Below, one piece after another: positions 34,760-43,647 of a stretch of 64,000 nucleotides of DNA. The translations under genes and the position numbers were made by a program. The DNA comes from Salinisphaera sp. T31B1 (lineage in GTDB: Bacteria; Pseudomonadota; Gammaproteobacteria; Nevskiales; Salinisphaeraceae), in NCBI RefSeq assembly GCF_040361275.1, contig NZ_APNH01000001.1, positions 898,501 through 962,500 of the forward strand, in the 5' to 3' direction. The notes under the pieces were generated by a model. It was given only the letters and a program-made list of their open reading frames with translations. It made no database searches and was not told the DNA's origin. The first letter of the stretch is position 1. Every line of letters starts with the position of its first letter.

Positions 34760-35185
34760 ATGCAGCAGATTCAGGAATTCGTCACCAATCACCCGTTTCT
34801 TTTCGGGGCGCTGCTGGTCGCGCTGATCGCGCTGGCGGTCAACGAGGCGTTGCGCGTGCTCAAGGGGCACCGGCCCATTCCGGCCAACGACGCGGTGCGC
34901 ATGATCAACGTCGACGAGGCGATCGTGGTCGATACGCGTTCGGCGGCGGATTACAAGAAAGGCCATATCCTCAACGCCAAGCATATTCCCATGGCGGGCA
35001 TTGAGGAACGCGCCGGCGAGATCACCAAGAACACCGACCGCACCATCATCTGTTATTGCGGCATCGGCAATGTCGCGCCCCAGGCCGTGGCCAAGCTGCG
35101 CAAGCTTGGCTATAGCCGCGCTTACGCGCTCAAGGGCGGCATCAACGCCTGGCAGGGCGACGGCATGCCGGTGACCCGCAAGTAG
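34760..35185 (+). CDS. Rhodanese-like domain protein, membrane anchored (YibN-like)
   Basis: The 141-residue protein has an N-terminal transmembrane segment (FLFGALLVALIALAVNEALR) and one rhodanese domain (about residues 45-141). The catalytic Cys lies in IICYCGIGNVAPQAV. GGINAWQGDGMPV is the usual closing motif. Placement just before secB matches yibN in E. coli. It could transfer sulfur at the inner membrane; the physiological substrate is unknown. Confidence 0.9.
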   Translation: MQQIQEFVTNHPFLFGALLVALIALAVNEALRVLKGHRPIPANDAVRMINVDEAIVVDTRSAADYKKGHILNAKHIPMAGIEERAGEITKNTDRTIICYCGIGNVAPQAVAKLRKLGYSRAYALKGGINAWQGDGMPVTRK

Positions 35186-35232
35186 ACGAGCTGCGCGCTC
35201 AACCCATCCACAGGTCAGACGAGGAGCCAGTC

Positions 35233-35724
35233 ATGGCAGAACAGACCGCCGGCAGCGAAAACGCCCAGCCTCAGCGCCAGGTGGCGCTGCAAAAGATCTA
35301 TGTCCGTGATGCCTCGATCGAGGTGCCGGACGGCCCGCGGGTGTTCACCGAAGAGTACAAGCCCGAAGTCAACGTGGATCTGAACACCCGTATCGAGACG
35401 CTGTCGCGCGAGACGCATCAGGTCATCGTGACGGTGACCGTGACGGCCAAGCAGGGCGAGCGCACCGCCTATATCGTGGAAGTCCAGCAGGCCGGCGTGT
35501 TCCAGATCGAAGGCTTCGATGACGACGCCGAGCGCGGCCACGTGCTGGGTGCCTACTGTCCGTCGGTACTGTTCCCGTACGTGCGTGAGAGCGTGGGCGA
35601 CATGGTGGTGCGCGCGGGTTTTCCTCATTTCCTGCTGCAGCCGGTCAACTTCGATCTGCTCTACGCTCAGCATCAGCAGAACCAGACCGGCGCGCCCACC
35701 GACGCCGGCAACGCCACGCACTGA
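35233..35724 (+). CDS. secB: Protein-export chaperone SecB
   Basis: SecB keeps precursor proteins unfolded and passes them to SecA. The 163-residue product contains LQKIYVRDASIEVPDGPRVF and the family core NTRIETLSRETHQVIVTVTV, VVEV-like AYIVEVQQAGVFQIEGF, and PVNFDLLYAQH near the C-terminus. It lies 47 bases after the rhodanese gene, with GAGGAG before the ATG, and one base before gpsA, the same order as in E. coli (yibN, grxC, secB, gpsA) except that grxC is missing. Confidence 0.96.
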   Translation: MAEQTAGSENAQPQRQVALQKIYVRDASIEVPDGPRVFTEEYKPEVNVDLNTRIETLSRETHQVIVTVTVTAKQGERTAYIVEVQQAGVFQIEGFDDDAERGHVLGAYCPSVLFPYVRESVGDMVVRAGFPHFLLQPVNFDLLYAQHQQNQTGAPTDAGNATH

Positions 35725-35725
35725 T

Positions 35726-36754
35726 ATGACCACCACGGCGGCCGAACGCGGTGCAGCCCGGTGCATGGCGGTGCTCGGTGCCGGCTCCTGGGGCACCGCG
35801 CTGGCCATCCAGCTGGCGCGCAACGGCAACGACGTACGCCTGTGGGCGCGCGATACGGCCGCCATCCAGGCCATGTCCGGGGCGCGGGAGAATCGTCGCT
35901 ACCTCCCGGGTTGTCCCCTGCCCGATACGCTGGACCCGTGCGCCGACATGGCCGCGGCAGTGGAAGGGGCCGACGACGTGCTCGTGGTCGTGCCCAGCCA
36001 TGCCCTGCGCGAGTGCCTGACCGCGCTCGAACCCCTGCTTGGCGCCGGTCAACGCGTGATCTGGGCGACCAAGGGCCTGGAACCGGAGTCGGCGCTGCTG
36101 CCCCATCAGGTGGCGGCCGAGACGCTCGGCGAGGCGCGAGTCACGGCGGCCTTGTCCGGCCCCAGCTTCGCCGGCGAAGTCGGCCAGGGCATGCCGACTG
36201 CGGTGACGGTGGCCTCCACCGATCCCGTCTTCGCGCGCGATATGGCCGCGGCCTTTCATGACGGCGTATTCCGTGTCTATACAACGGCCGATATCGTCGG
36301 TGTCGGCGTAGGCGGCGCGGTCAAGAACGTGCTCGCTATCGCCGTGGGTATCTCCGACGGGCTCGGCTATGGAGCCAACGCTCGTGCGCTGCTGATCACC
36401 CGCGGGCTGTCGGAAATGATGCGTCTGGGCGAGAAACTCGGCGGCGAGCGCGCCACCTTCACCGGCATGGCCGGGCTCGGGGATCTGTTGCTCACCTGCA
36501 CCGACGACCAGTCCCGCAACCGGCGGATGGGGCTGGCGCTTGCCGACGGCCTGAGCGTCGAGGCTGCCCAGATCGAGATCCAGCAGGTTGTCGAAGGCGT
36601 ACGCGTGGCCCGCGAGGTCGACCGTATCGCCGATCAGCTCGATGTGGAAATGCCGATCGCCCGACAGGCCTATCGGGTGCTCCACGAGGGCGTGGCGCCG
36701 CGCGATGCAGTGCGACAATTGACGGATCGCCCGTTCCGCGCCGAAAAAGATTAA
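35726..36754 (+). CDS. gpsA: Glycerol-3-phosphate dehydrogenase [NAD(P)+]
   Basis: GpsA makes sn-glycerol 3-phosphate from dihydroxyacetone phosphate for phospholipid synthesis. The 342-residue product has the nucleotide-binding VLGAGSWGTALAIQLARNG, the family motif LSGPSFAGEV, and the catalytic Lys in GGAVKNVLAIAVG. TGMAGLGDLLLTCT and SRNRRMG are further family stretches. The start ATG at 35726 is one base after the secB stop, so both are probably on one transcript. Confidence 0.96.
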   Translation: MTTTAAERGAARCMAVLGAGSWGTALAIQLARNGNDVRLWARDTAAIQAMSGARENRRYLPGCPLPDTLDPCADMAAAVEGADDVLVVVPSHALRECLTALEPLLGAGQRVIWATKGLEPESALLPHQVAAETLGEARVTAALSGPSFAGEVGQGMPTAVTVASTDPVFARDMAAAFHDGVFRVYTTADIVGVGVGGAVKNVLAIAVGISDGLGYGANARALLITRGLSEMMRLGEKLGGERATFTGMAGLGDLLLTCTDDQSRNRRMGLALADGLSVEAAQIEIQQVVEGVRVAREVDRIADQLDVEMPIARQAYRVLHEGVAPRDAVRQLTDRPFRAEKD

Positions 36755-36824
36755 AATAGTGCCATGGCACGATGTCATCATCGGCCGGGGCGTGTACCAA
36801 ACCGAACAAGATAGACACCGGGGC

Positions 36825-37442
36825 ATGGCGAACTGGGTTACGTTTTCTCGTTTTTTGCTGCTGTTCGTGTTGCTGGGGGTGGTTTACTCCGGCATTCCGA
36901 CGCTGCAGCTCGTCAACGCACCGTTGACCATCCTGATCATCGCGCTCGACGGGGTGGACGGCTGGGTCGCCCGGCGTTTCAACGAGGAGTCGCTGTTCGG
37001 CGCGACCTTCGATATCGCGATCGATCGTATCGTGGAGACGGTCCTCTGGGTGGTACTGGCACACCTGGGCTTCATCGGCGTCTGGATCCCGCTGTTGTTC
37101 ATCATTCGCGGTAATCTTGTGGATGCGATCCGCAGCAAGGGTGCGGCGGCCGGCACGACAGCGTTCGACATGATGAAGTCGCCGATCGGCCGGTTCCTGG
37201 TCGCCGGGCGTTTCATGCGCGGTTTCTATGCCGTGCTCAAGGCGGTAACGTTCGCCTGGATTCTCTTATGGCAGCCCTTCGATGCGCTGGCACCGTCGTT
37301 CTGGGCCGCGAATGGCGGCTGGCTCAGTGGTATCGGTCTCGCCCTGGCCTGGCTGTCGGCGGGGATCTGCGTCGCCCGCGGTTTGCCGGTGATCGTGGAG
37401 TTCTGTGCCAACGCAAACCCGAAAACACAGGATCAGGCATGA
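36825..37442 (+). CDS. CDP-alcohol phosphatidyltransferase family protein
   Basis: The 205-residue membrane enzyme carries the complete CDP-alcohol phosphotransferase motif, D-x2-DG-x2-AR-x8-G-x3-D-x3-D, in LDGVDGWVARRF plus EESLFGATFDIAIDR. It has about five transmembrane segments. It would transfer a phosphoalcohol from a CDP-linked donor; the exact lipid product is not clear. The start at MANWVTFSRFLLLF is preferred because this resembles other family starts; a GTG 22 codons upstream is also in frame. It overlaps the HAD gene by four bases. Confidence 0.85.
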   Translation: MANWVTFSRFLLLFVLLGVVYSGIPTLQLVNAPLTILIIALDGVDGWVARRFNEESLFGATFDIAIDRIVETVLWVVLAHLGFIGVWIPLLFIIRGNLVDAIRSKGAAAGTTAFDMMKSPIGRFLVAGRFMRGFYAVLKAVTFAWILLWQPFDALAPSFWAANGGWLSGIGLALAWLSAGICVARGLPVIVEFCANANPKTQDQA

Positions 37443-38098
37443 AGCTGGTTTTGTTCGATATCGACGGCACGCTGGTACCGGGTGCAAGCTCCGAGGCACG
37501 ATTCGCGCGTTATCTGTGGCGCCACGGCGAACTGGGCGTACGACAGCTGCTGGCCTTCGCCTGGTTCTGCGTACGCTATCTGCCGCGCTACGGCCGCCAC
37601 GTGCTCCAGAAGAACAAGGCGTATCTGAGCGGCCACGGGAAGCGCCATATCCAGTCGCTGGCCCGAGCGTTTGTGGCCGATGAACTCATGCCGGCACTGT
37701 ATGCGCCGGTGGTCGAACGGTTGCGCGCCCATCAGGCGGCCGGCGATCGCGTGGCGCTGCTGTCGGGAACGCCGCAGTTCATCGCCGATGCACTGGCCGA
37801 GGCGCTGGATGTCGATCACGCGTTTGCCGCGCTGTGCAACAGCCGCGGCATGCGCTATACGGCCCGTCCGCCACAGCGTCATCCCTACGGGCCGACCAAG
37901 ATCGATGCCGCCCATGCGCTGGCCGCTGCAGCTGGCCTGCCATTGTCCGAGGCGATCGCTTTCGGCGACTCTATCAACGATGCCTATCTGTTCCGGGTGG
38001 TGGGGGAGGCCGTGGCCGTTCAGCCCGATCGACGCCTGTCGGCGGCAGCCGATGGCGCCGGTTGGGAAGTGATCCTCGACCGGGTCGACAGCGCCTGA
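37439..38098 (+). CDS. HAD superfamily hydrolase (subfamily IB)
   Basis: The 219-residue product has HAD motif I VLFDIDGTLVPG, motif II LLSGTPQF and motif IV AFGDSINDAYLF, with a Lys in YGPTKIDAAHAL. It belongs to the phosphoserine-phosphatase-like group. Coupling to the CDP-alcohol transferase (ATGA overlap) suggests the two act in sequence, for example transferase then phosphatase as in phosphatidylglycerol synthesis. This is inference; the substrate is not shown by sequence. Confidence 0.85.
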   Translation: MKLVLFDIDGTLVPGASSEARFARYLWRHGELGVRQLLAFAWFCVRYLPRYGRHVLQKNKAYLSGHGKRHIQSLARAFVADELMPALYAPVVERLRAHQAAGDRVALLSGTPQFIADALAEALDVDHAFAALCNSRGMRYTARPPQRHPYGPTKIDAAHALAAAAGLPLSEAIAFGDSINDAYLFRVVGEAVAVQPDRRLSAAADGAGWEVILDRVDSA

Positions 38099-38134
38099 CC
38101 GGTTACGCCGGCTTCGGCCGTCGCGCGACGTGAC

Positions 38135-38581
38135 TCAGGTAAATCCCAGTTGACGCCATGCCTCGAAGGCGACGACCGCCACGCTGTTGGACAGATTCAA
38201 GCTCCGGTTGCCCGGCCGCATTGGCATGAAGATGACGGCATCGGCGGCCTTAAGGCGTTCGGCCGGCAGCCCGGCCGTCTCGCAACCGAACAGCAGCGCA
38301 TCGTCGCTGCGGTAGCTGATCGTGTCGTAGCGGGTGGTGCCGCGCTTGCTGGCGGCGAGCACGCGATTGCTCGGGTACTCGGCGCGCCAGTCGTCGAAGC
38401 TGGCCCACTCCCGAATCACCGCGCGTTCGCGATAGTCCAGGCCTGCACGACGCAAATGCTTGTCGTCGATGGAAAAACCCAGCGGATGGATCAGGTGCAG
38501 GGTGGCGCCGATATTGGCACACAGACGGATGCTGTTGCCGGTGTTGGGTGGAATCTGAGGCTGATGGAGCACGATATGCAT
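38135..38581 (-). CDS. trmL: tRNA (cytidine/uridine-2'-O-)-methyltransferase TrmL
   Basis: The 148-residue SPOUT methyltransferase modifies the wobble base of certain leucine tRNAs. VLHQPQIPPNTGNSIRLCAN is the family N-terminus; LLFGCETAGLP and NRSLNLSNSVAVVAFEAWR form the knotted SAM site. The start is MHIVLHQPQ at 38581; the open frame extends upstream, but family alignment does not support it. It converges with the HAD gene. Confidence 0.95.
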   Translation of the reverse strand: MHIVLHQPQIPPNTGNSIRLCANIGATLHLIHPLGFSIDDKHLRRAGLDYRERAVIREWASFDDWRAEYPSNRVLAASKRGTTRYDTISYRSDDALLFGCETAGLPAERLKAADAVIFMPMRPGNRSLNLSNSVAVVAFEAWRQLGFT

Positions 38582-38604
38582 GACAGGAAACAGTCTCGGG
38601 CGGG

Positions 38605-38928
38605 CTAGGTCGAATCGGGCCGGACGGCCTGGCAGTTCCAGCATTGTTCGAACTGGGCATCGAGGTTTTCCCCGCAATTCGGACATTGCCACGGGCGACC
38701 GTGGGCAAGCGCGCCGCGCTCGAAACGCCGGATCAGCGCCTTGGCAGCCGCGAAGTCGACCTCGTCGTCAACCCATACGCTGGGGTAGACATTGGCCGGC
38801 AGGTCGCCCATGCCACCCCATAGATACTGGTTGCGCACATGGGCGGCGATCCCGTGGCCGGCCAGCACGTCCTTGGCGATCTCCGCGTTGACCGGATCGG
38901 CCGCGAGATAGACTTCACGAGGCTTCAT
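38605..38928 (-). CDS. DUF2007 protein with C-terminal zinc ribbon
   Basis: The 107-residue protein matches DUF2007 (putative signal-transducing protein): VYLAADPVNAEIAKDVLAGH, then VYPSVWVDDEVDFAAAKAL. A C-terminal zinc ribbon with two CxxC pairs (QCPNCGE and QCWNCQ) follows. The function is not established. It lies 23 bases before trmL on the same strand. Confidence 0.8.
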   Translation of the reverse strand: MKPREVYLAADPVNAEIAKDVLAGHGIAAHVRNQYLWGGMGDLPANVYPSVWVDDEVDFAAAKALIRRFERGALAHGRPWQCPNCGENLDAQFEQCWNCQAVRPDST

Positions 38929-39030
38929 GGGACAGCAAAACCGGCGCGGGAACACCTGCCTGGCAAGCGCATTGACTTGCCGCGGCGCTTTGCTACTGTG
39001 GCTTCCACGCTAATATCCGGGGGTTGTGTC

Positions 39031-39357
39031 ATGACCGTCTTCTCGTTGCGCCGTGCGCTGATCGTTCTCGTCGCAGCCCTGGGTCTAGGTCTGGCCAATC
39101 CTGCCGCGGCCATCGACGATTATGCCAATCCCGGGCCGCCCTCGGCGGCGGCGATGACCGTCGATCTCGCGCTGGTGCGCCCGTTCAGTCTGGCGGCGAC
39201 GGCCGTGGGGACCGGCGTGTTCCTGGTATCGCTGCCGTTTTCGTTGCTGGGCATGAATACGGGCGAGGCCGGCAATCGACTGGTGGTCGAGCCGGCGCGA
39301 TACACCTTCACGCGCCCGCTGGGTGATTTTCAAGCCAACAGCCCGGCTGCCGACTAG
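39031..39357 (+). CDS. Small exported or membrane protein of unknown function
   Basis: The 108-residue product begins with a signal peptide (RRALIVLVAALGLGLANPAA, likely cut after AAA) and has a second hydrophobic stretch (LAATAVGTGVFLVSLPFSLL). The ending includes EPARYTFTRPLGDF. Similar short proteins in pseudomonads are often labelled multidrug transporter without evidence. The ATG has GGGGG upstream and a terminator follows the gene. Confidence 0.7.
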   Translation: MTVFSLRRALIVLVAALGLGLANPAAAIDDYANPGPPSAAAMTVDLALVRPFSLAATAVGTGVFLVSLPFSLLGMNTGEAGNRLVVEPARYTFTRPLGDFQANSPAAD

Positions 39358-39379
39358 CCGTTCGCAATAGTCGACGGCG

Positions 39380-39413
39380 GTTGGCCGCCCCCGTCCGCAG
39401 GGCCGGCTTTTTT
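39380..39413 (+). terminator. Rho-independent terminator after the small exported protein
   Basis: GTTGGCC pairs with GGCCGGC (two G-T pairs) around a 14-base loop, followed by six Ts. The stem is short, so this is a moderate-strength call. Confidence 0.55.
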
Positions 39414-39425
39414 CATGTCGACAGC

Positions 39426-40646
39426 TCAGTCAGGCGCCCGGAAACGATCCAGCGCGGTGCCCGGCGTGACCCGAATCTCCACGCTGCGCCCGTCCTGCGC
39501 GCCTTGTACAGGGCCTGGCCGAATGTCGATACGCTCGGGCGTGACGCCGTGGCCGCCCAGGTAGTCGGCCACGCGCGCGGCCTGTGCCGCCGAGCCCCCG
39601 GTATCCCGGCTGTCGGCGATATGCGGCCCGATCACGAGCACCGAGTCGGGCCCAGCCGCACCGAGGGCCGCGGCGAGCCGGTCTAGCACGGTATGTCCGC
39701 GGGCTGTGACCCGCGGTTTGCCGTTGCTGAGGATGACCACGCTCGACAGACGTACGCTGCGCGGGCCGTCATCCGCCGGTGTGGCCGTCGTCTCCGGCGC
39801 TGGCGAGGGCGGTGTATCGGCGACTACCGGTTCGGCCGAACGGTCGGGCTCGGGTTTCGCAGCAGCCGGCTTCGCAGGTGCGGGTTCGGGTTGCGTCACT
39901 GGCTCGGCGGCCGGCTCAGGCGCGACGATGGAGGTTGCCGGCGCGTTCTGGAGCCGCGTCCGGGGCGCGGTCATGCGCTGGCGCTTGGGCAAGGGCAGCT
40001 CGCGGTGCGTGCTTGGTTCGGATTTCCCGGGCGGCGGTGTTTCGCGGGCAGGAGTCGGCGTAGCCGGGCCAACCGGAGTGACGCGATAGCGAATGGTGAA
40101 CGCGATATCGTTGACGTTTTCGCCGTGCCAACTGAGCGTCCGCCCGCGTTGCATCCAGTCGCCGGGGCGGTTGGCACGGTAGCTGACCACCTCGATATTC
40201 GCCGGCAGTACCCAGCTGTAGGCAAACGATGCGAAATCATCCGGCGAATTCCACTTCCCCAGGTGGCCATCGGCCCGAGTGATGCCGTTCCAGCTGGTGA
40301 ACACCAGGTCGCCGTTATCCGCCCGTCCGACCTCGGCGTCGAAGCGTCCGGTGTTCATGATCGCATAGCTGCCCGAGTCAAAACGCAGCCGCGTGCCGCC
40401 ATCGGCCAGGCGGGTGGACTGGTAATCCGAGGGCACGATGAACAGGGCATCGGCCGGCGATTCGTCGGGCCCCAGGTACAGCAGTCGCTCGGACAGGTCC
40501 GAGCGCAGCGTCTTGTAACTGGTGTAATCGCGGCCATCCGCGCCCAGCATGATCACGTCTTCGCGCTCGACGGCGGCTAAAACCGGCGTGGCCAGCATGG
40601 CCAGCACCAGGCTGCCGATGAGCGCACGCACCCCTCGTCTAGTCAT
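39426..40646 (-). CDS. OmpA-like domain protein with Pro-rich linker
   Basis: The 406-residue product has a signal peptide (VRALIGSLVLAMLATPVLAA). Residues about 35-215 form a beta-rich domain I do not recognise. Residues 215-300 are a Pro/Ala/Glu-rich linker that could span the periplasm. The C-terminal 110 residues resemble an OmpA/MotB-type peptidoglycan-binding fold (GHTVLDRLAAALGAAGPDSV, then AQAARVADYLGGHGVTPERI). The start overlaps the end of the M16 peptidase gene by eight bases, so the two are co-translated. Confidence 0.7.
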   Translation of the reverse strand: MTRRGVRALIGSLVLAMLATPVLAAVEREDVIMLGADGRDYTSYKTLRSDLSERLLYLGPDESPADALFIVPSDYQSTRLADGGTRLRFDSGSYAIMNTGRFDAEVGRADNGDLVFTSWNGITRADGHLGKWNSPDDFASFAYSWVLPANIEVVSYRANRPGDWMQRGRTLSWHGENVNDIAFTIRYRVTPVGPATPTPARETPPPGKSEPSTHRELPLPKRQRMTAPRTRLQNAPATSIVAPEPAAEPVTQPEPAPAKPAAAKPEPDRSAEPVVADTPPSPAPETTATPADDGPRSVRLSSVVILSNGKPRVTARGHTVLDRLAAALGAAGPDSVLVIGPHIADSRDTGGSAAQAARVADYLGGHGVTPERIDIRPGPVQGAQDGRSVEIRVTPGTALDRFRAPD

Positions 40647-43545
40647 TGGTAGTCTCGTTGTCCGGCGCATCGCCTGCTTCGATTGCATCGGCCGCAACGA
40701 CCTCGACCTTACCCCAGCCGAGTGCCCGGATGGACGACTCGATCTCGTCGAGATCGCCGACCACAACCCAGGTCAGCGCGTCGGCATCGATCATCTGCCG
40801 GGCGGCCTGGGTGAGCTGGGCACTGTCGAGCCCGCGGATACGCTGAACGTAGCTATCGTAATAGTCGTCGGGGAGGTCGTAGATCACCGACTGGGTCAGC
40901 GTGGAGGCCAGCGCGGGCGTGGTCTCGTTGTCGCCCGGCAGGCTACGGGTGAGGTTGGCCTGTGCAGCTGACAGTTCGCTGTCGATAACCGGCCGCTCGC
41001 CGCGGATGTCGCTCAGTTCGCGGCGCATCTCGTCGATGGCCGGCGCGGTCTTGTCACCTTGTACCGAGGCATAGGCGATGAACGGCTGCTGGGCCCGCGC
41101 ATTCATCAGCAGGCTGCGCGCGCCGTATGACCAGTGCTTGTTTTCGCGCAGATTCAGGTTCAACCGCGAGTTGAACATGCCGCCCAGCACTGCGTTGACC
41201 GTTTCCATGGCGATATCGGCATCGCTGGATTTAGGCGGGGCCACGTTGCCGGCAATGACCGTCGACTGATTGCTGCCCGGCCGGTCGACCAGATAGATCC
41301 GTGTCTGGTCGGGAGCAGCGACCTCGGGCAGACGCTTGTCCGGCCGCGGGCCATCGGCCTCCGGCGCCCAATCACCGAGATGGGCTTCCAGTTTGGGTTT
41401 GAGTTCGGCCAGGGTGGTATCACCGACCACTACCAGGGTGGCATTGTCCGGGCGCAGCCAGGTCCGTGCATAGGCCTCGACGTCGGCCACGGTCATCGCC
41501 TGTACAGCGGCGGTCGTGCCGGTGCCCGTCAGCGGCGTGCCGTAGGCGTGTCGGTTGCCGTAGAGCAGCGGCCCGAGCGTACGCAATGCCAGGCTGGTCG
41601 GCTCGCGCTTTTCCTGAGCGATAGCGGCCAGCCGCTGTTTTTTCAGCCGTTCGAACTCCTGGGCCGGGAAATCGGCATGCCGCAAAACATCCGCATAGAT
41701 ATCCAGCGCCGGATCGAGTGCGGTGGTCAGCGTCGACAGACTGACACTGGAGGCGTCGAGCGAAGCGCTGGACGACAGGTTGGCGCCGATGGCGTCCAGA
41801 TCGGAGCTGATCGCCAGCGCATCGCGATGGGTGGTGCCCTCGTCGAGCATGCCCATCGCCAGACTGGCCGTGCCCGGAGCATCGGCCGGATCGGCCGCAT
41901 AGCCGGCGTCGAAGACCATTCGCATCTGGATGACCGGCGACGCATGACGTTCGGCCAGGCGGATCTTGAGCCCGTTGGACAGCGTCGCGTGCTGGACATC
42001 GGGCAGGTCCAGCGTGGCTGCGTCGCCGAACTCGGGCAGCGAATCGCGATCGACGTCCTGGTCCTGGGCCGTGCGCTCACCGAACGGCTTGACCGACAGC
42101 ACATATACGCCATCGGACAGCCATTGGCGCACGGTTTGGCCGATGTCGTCGGGGGTGGCGCTTCGCAGCGTCTCTAGTTGTTCGGCATAGGCGCCGGGGT
42201 CGTTCTCATAGATTTCGCCCTGTGCCAGGATATCCGCCTTGCCGCCCAGCCCGCCGACACTCTCGGTGCCCCGGATGAAGGACGCAGCGAAGCGCGTGCG
42301 TGCCCGATCCAGCGCGTCGGTGTCTGGACCCTGTTCGATGAAGCCCTGCATCTGACGGTCCAGCGCCGCTTCGAGGGCCTCGAGATCGCCGCCCGGCCGG
42401 GCTGTGGCGGTGACCATGAATTGCGAGCCGATCTCCTTGTCCCAGACGAAGGCCGACACGTCGGTGGCAATCTGCTGATCGTAGACCAGCGCCTTGTACA
42501 GCGGGCTGTTCTTGGAGCCGGCCAGTAGGTCGGCGGCGATCTGCAGGCGGGTGGCGTCAGGCGTCCCGGTGGGCGGTACGTTCCAGACTTTGTAGATACG
42601 TGCCTGGGGTACGCGATCGAACATTACCTGCCGATGTTCGCCGTTCATTTTCGCGACCCAGCGTTTCTGCTGAGTGAGCGGCGGGCCCGGATTGATAGAA
42701 CCGAAGTACTGCTCGACCTTGGCACGGGCGGCCTCGGGTTCGATATCGCCCGCCAGTACCAGCACTGCGTTAGACGGGCCGTAATACTGCTTGAACCAGG
42801 CCTTCACGTCGTCGAGGGTGGCCGCATTCAGATCGGCCTCCGAGCCGATGGTCGACCAGGAATAGGGATGGCCGGCCGGATAGGTATTGGGCGCAATCGT
42901 GTCGAAGACCTTGCCGTAGGGCTGATTTTCGCCCTGGCGTTTTTCGTTGAGCACCACGCCTCGCTGCTCGTCGAGCAGATCCTGGTCGATCGCACCCAGA
43001 AAATGGCCCATGCGATCGGATTCCATCCATAGCGCCATGTCCAGAGCATTGGTGGGCACGCTGGCGAAATAATTGGTGCGATCGACATTGGTGGTGCCAT
43101 TCATGTCGGTTGCACCGGCCCGCTCGAACGGCTCGAAATATTCGCCCTGCCAGTGTTCGCTGCCCTGGAACATCAAATGTTCGAACAGGTGTGCGAACCC
43201 GTGCTGCTTGGGGCCTTCGTTCTTCGAGCCGACGTGATACCAGATGTTGACCGCCACGATCGGTGTCTTGTGATCGGTGTGCACGATCAGCGTCAGGCCG
43301 TTTTCGAGCACGTATTTCTTATAGTCGATATCGACTCGCGGGATCTCGATCTGCGGCGCCGCAGGCTCGTCGGCCTGTGACGACGAGCCCTGGCTCGCGC
43401 TATTCTCGGACGATGCGCTGTCGGGGGCCGGTTTGGCTGTGTTGTCGTCGGTGGTGTTCGCTTGGTCTGGCGTCGTCTCGCTGGCCTGGGCGGTGTTGAG
43501 CCCGGCGGCGATACAGAGGATCAGCAACAGGAGTCTTGCAGACAT
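40639..43545 (-). CDS. M16 family metallopeptidase, two-domain, exported
   Basis: The 968-residue protein has a signal peptide (MSARLLLLILCIAAGLNTAQ, cleavage after QA) and a Ser/Asp/Ala-rich low-complexity stretch (24-65). The first M16 half carries the inverted zinc motif HLFEH (residues 119-123) and the downstream Glu region RGVVLNEKRQGENQ. The second half (from about 500) has the M16 fold but no HxxEH, as in other pitrilysin-type enzymes where it is structural. It probably degrades peptides in the periplasm. The OmpA-like gene follows by overlap. The divergent OPT transporter starts 103 bases away. Confidence 0.9.
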   Translation of the reverse strand: MSARLLLLILCIAAGLNTAQASETTPDQANTTDDNTAKPAPDSASSENSASQGSSSQADEPAAPQIEIPRVDIDYKKYVLENGLTLIVHTDHKTPIVAVNIWYHVGSKNEGPKQHGFAHLFEHLMFQGSEHWQGEYFEPFERAGATDMNGTTNVDRTNYFASVPTNALDMALWMESDRMGHFLGAIDQDLLDEQRGVVLNEKRQGENQPYGKVFDTIAPNTYPAGHPYSWSTIGSEADLNAATLDDVKAWFKQYYGPSNAVLVLAGDIEPEAARAKVEQYFGSINPGPPLTQQKRWVAKMNGEHRQVMFDRVPQARIYKVWNVPPTGTPDATRLQIAADLLAGSKNSPLYKALVYDQQIATDVSAFVWDKEIGSQFMVTATARPGGDLEALEAALDRQMQGFIEQGPDTDALDRARTRFAASFIRGTESVGGLGGKADILAQGEIYENDPGAYAEQLETLRSATPDDIGQTVRQWLSDGVYVLSVKPFGERTAQDQDVDRDSLPEFGDAATLDLPDVQHATLSNGLKIRLAERHASPVIQMRMVFDAGYAADPADAPGTASLAMGMLDEGTTHRDALAISSDLDAIGANLSSSASLDASSVSLSTLTTALDPALDIYADVLRHADFPAQEFERLKKQRLAAIAQEKREPTSLALRTLGPLLYGNRHAYGTPLTGTGTTAAVQAMTVADVEAYARTWLRPDNATLVVVGDTTLAELKPKLEAHLGDWAPEADGPRPDKRLPEVAAPDQTRIYLVDRPGSNQSTVIAGNVAPPKSSDADIAMETVNAVLGGMFNSRLNLNLRENKHWSYGARSLLMNARAQQPFIAYASVQGDKTAPAIDEMRRELSDIRGERPVIDSELSAAQANLTRSLPGDNETTPALASTLTQSVIYDLPDDYYDSYVQRIRGLDSAQLTQAARQMIDADALTWVVVGDLDEIESSIRALGWGKVEVVAADAIEAGDAPDNETTND

Positions 43546-43647
43546 GGAAGAGTCGTTCCCAGTGGGTGATTGCGCGCCGATACGGCTTGCGGCGAGCTTA
43601 TCAGGGTGGCCGGACACGGGCATCCGTGCTGCCCACGGGCTGCATCG

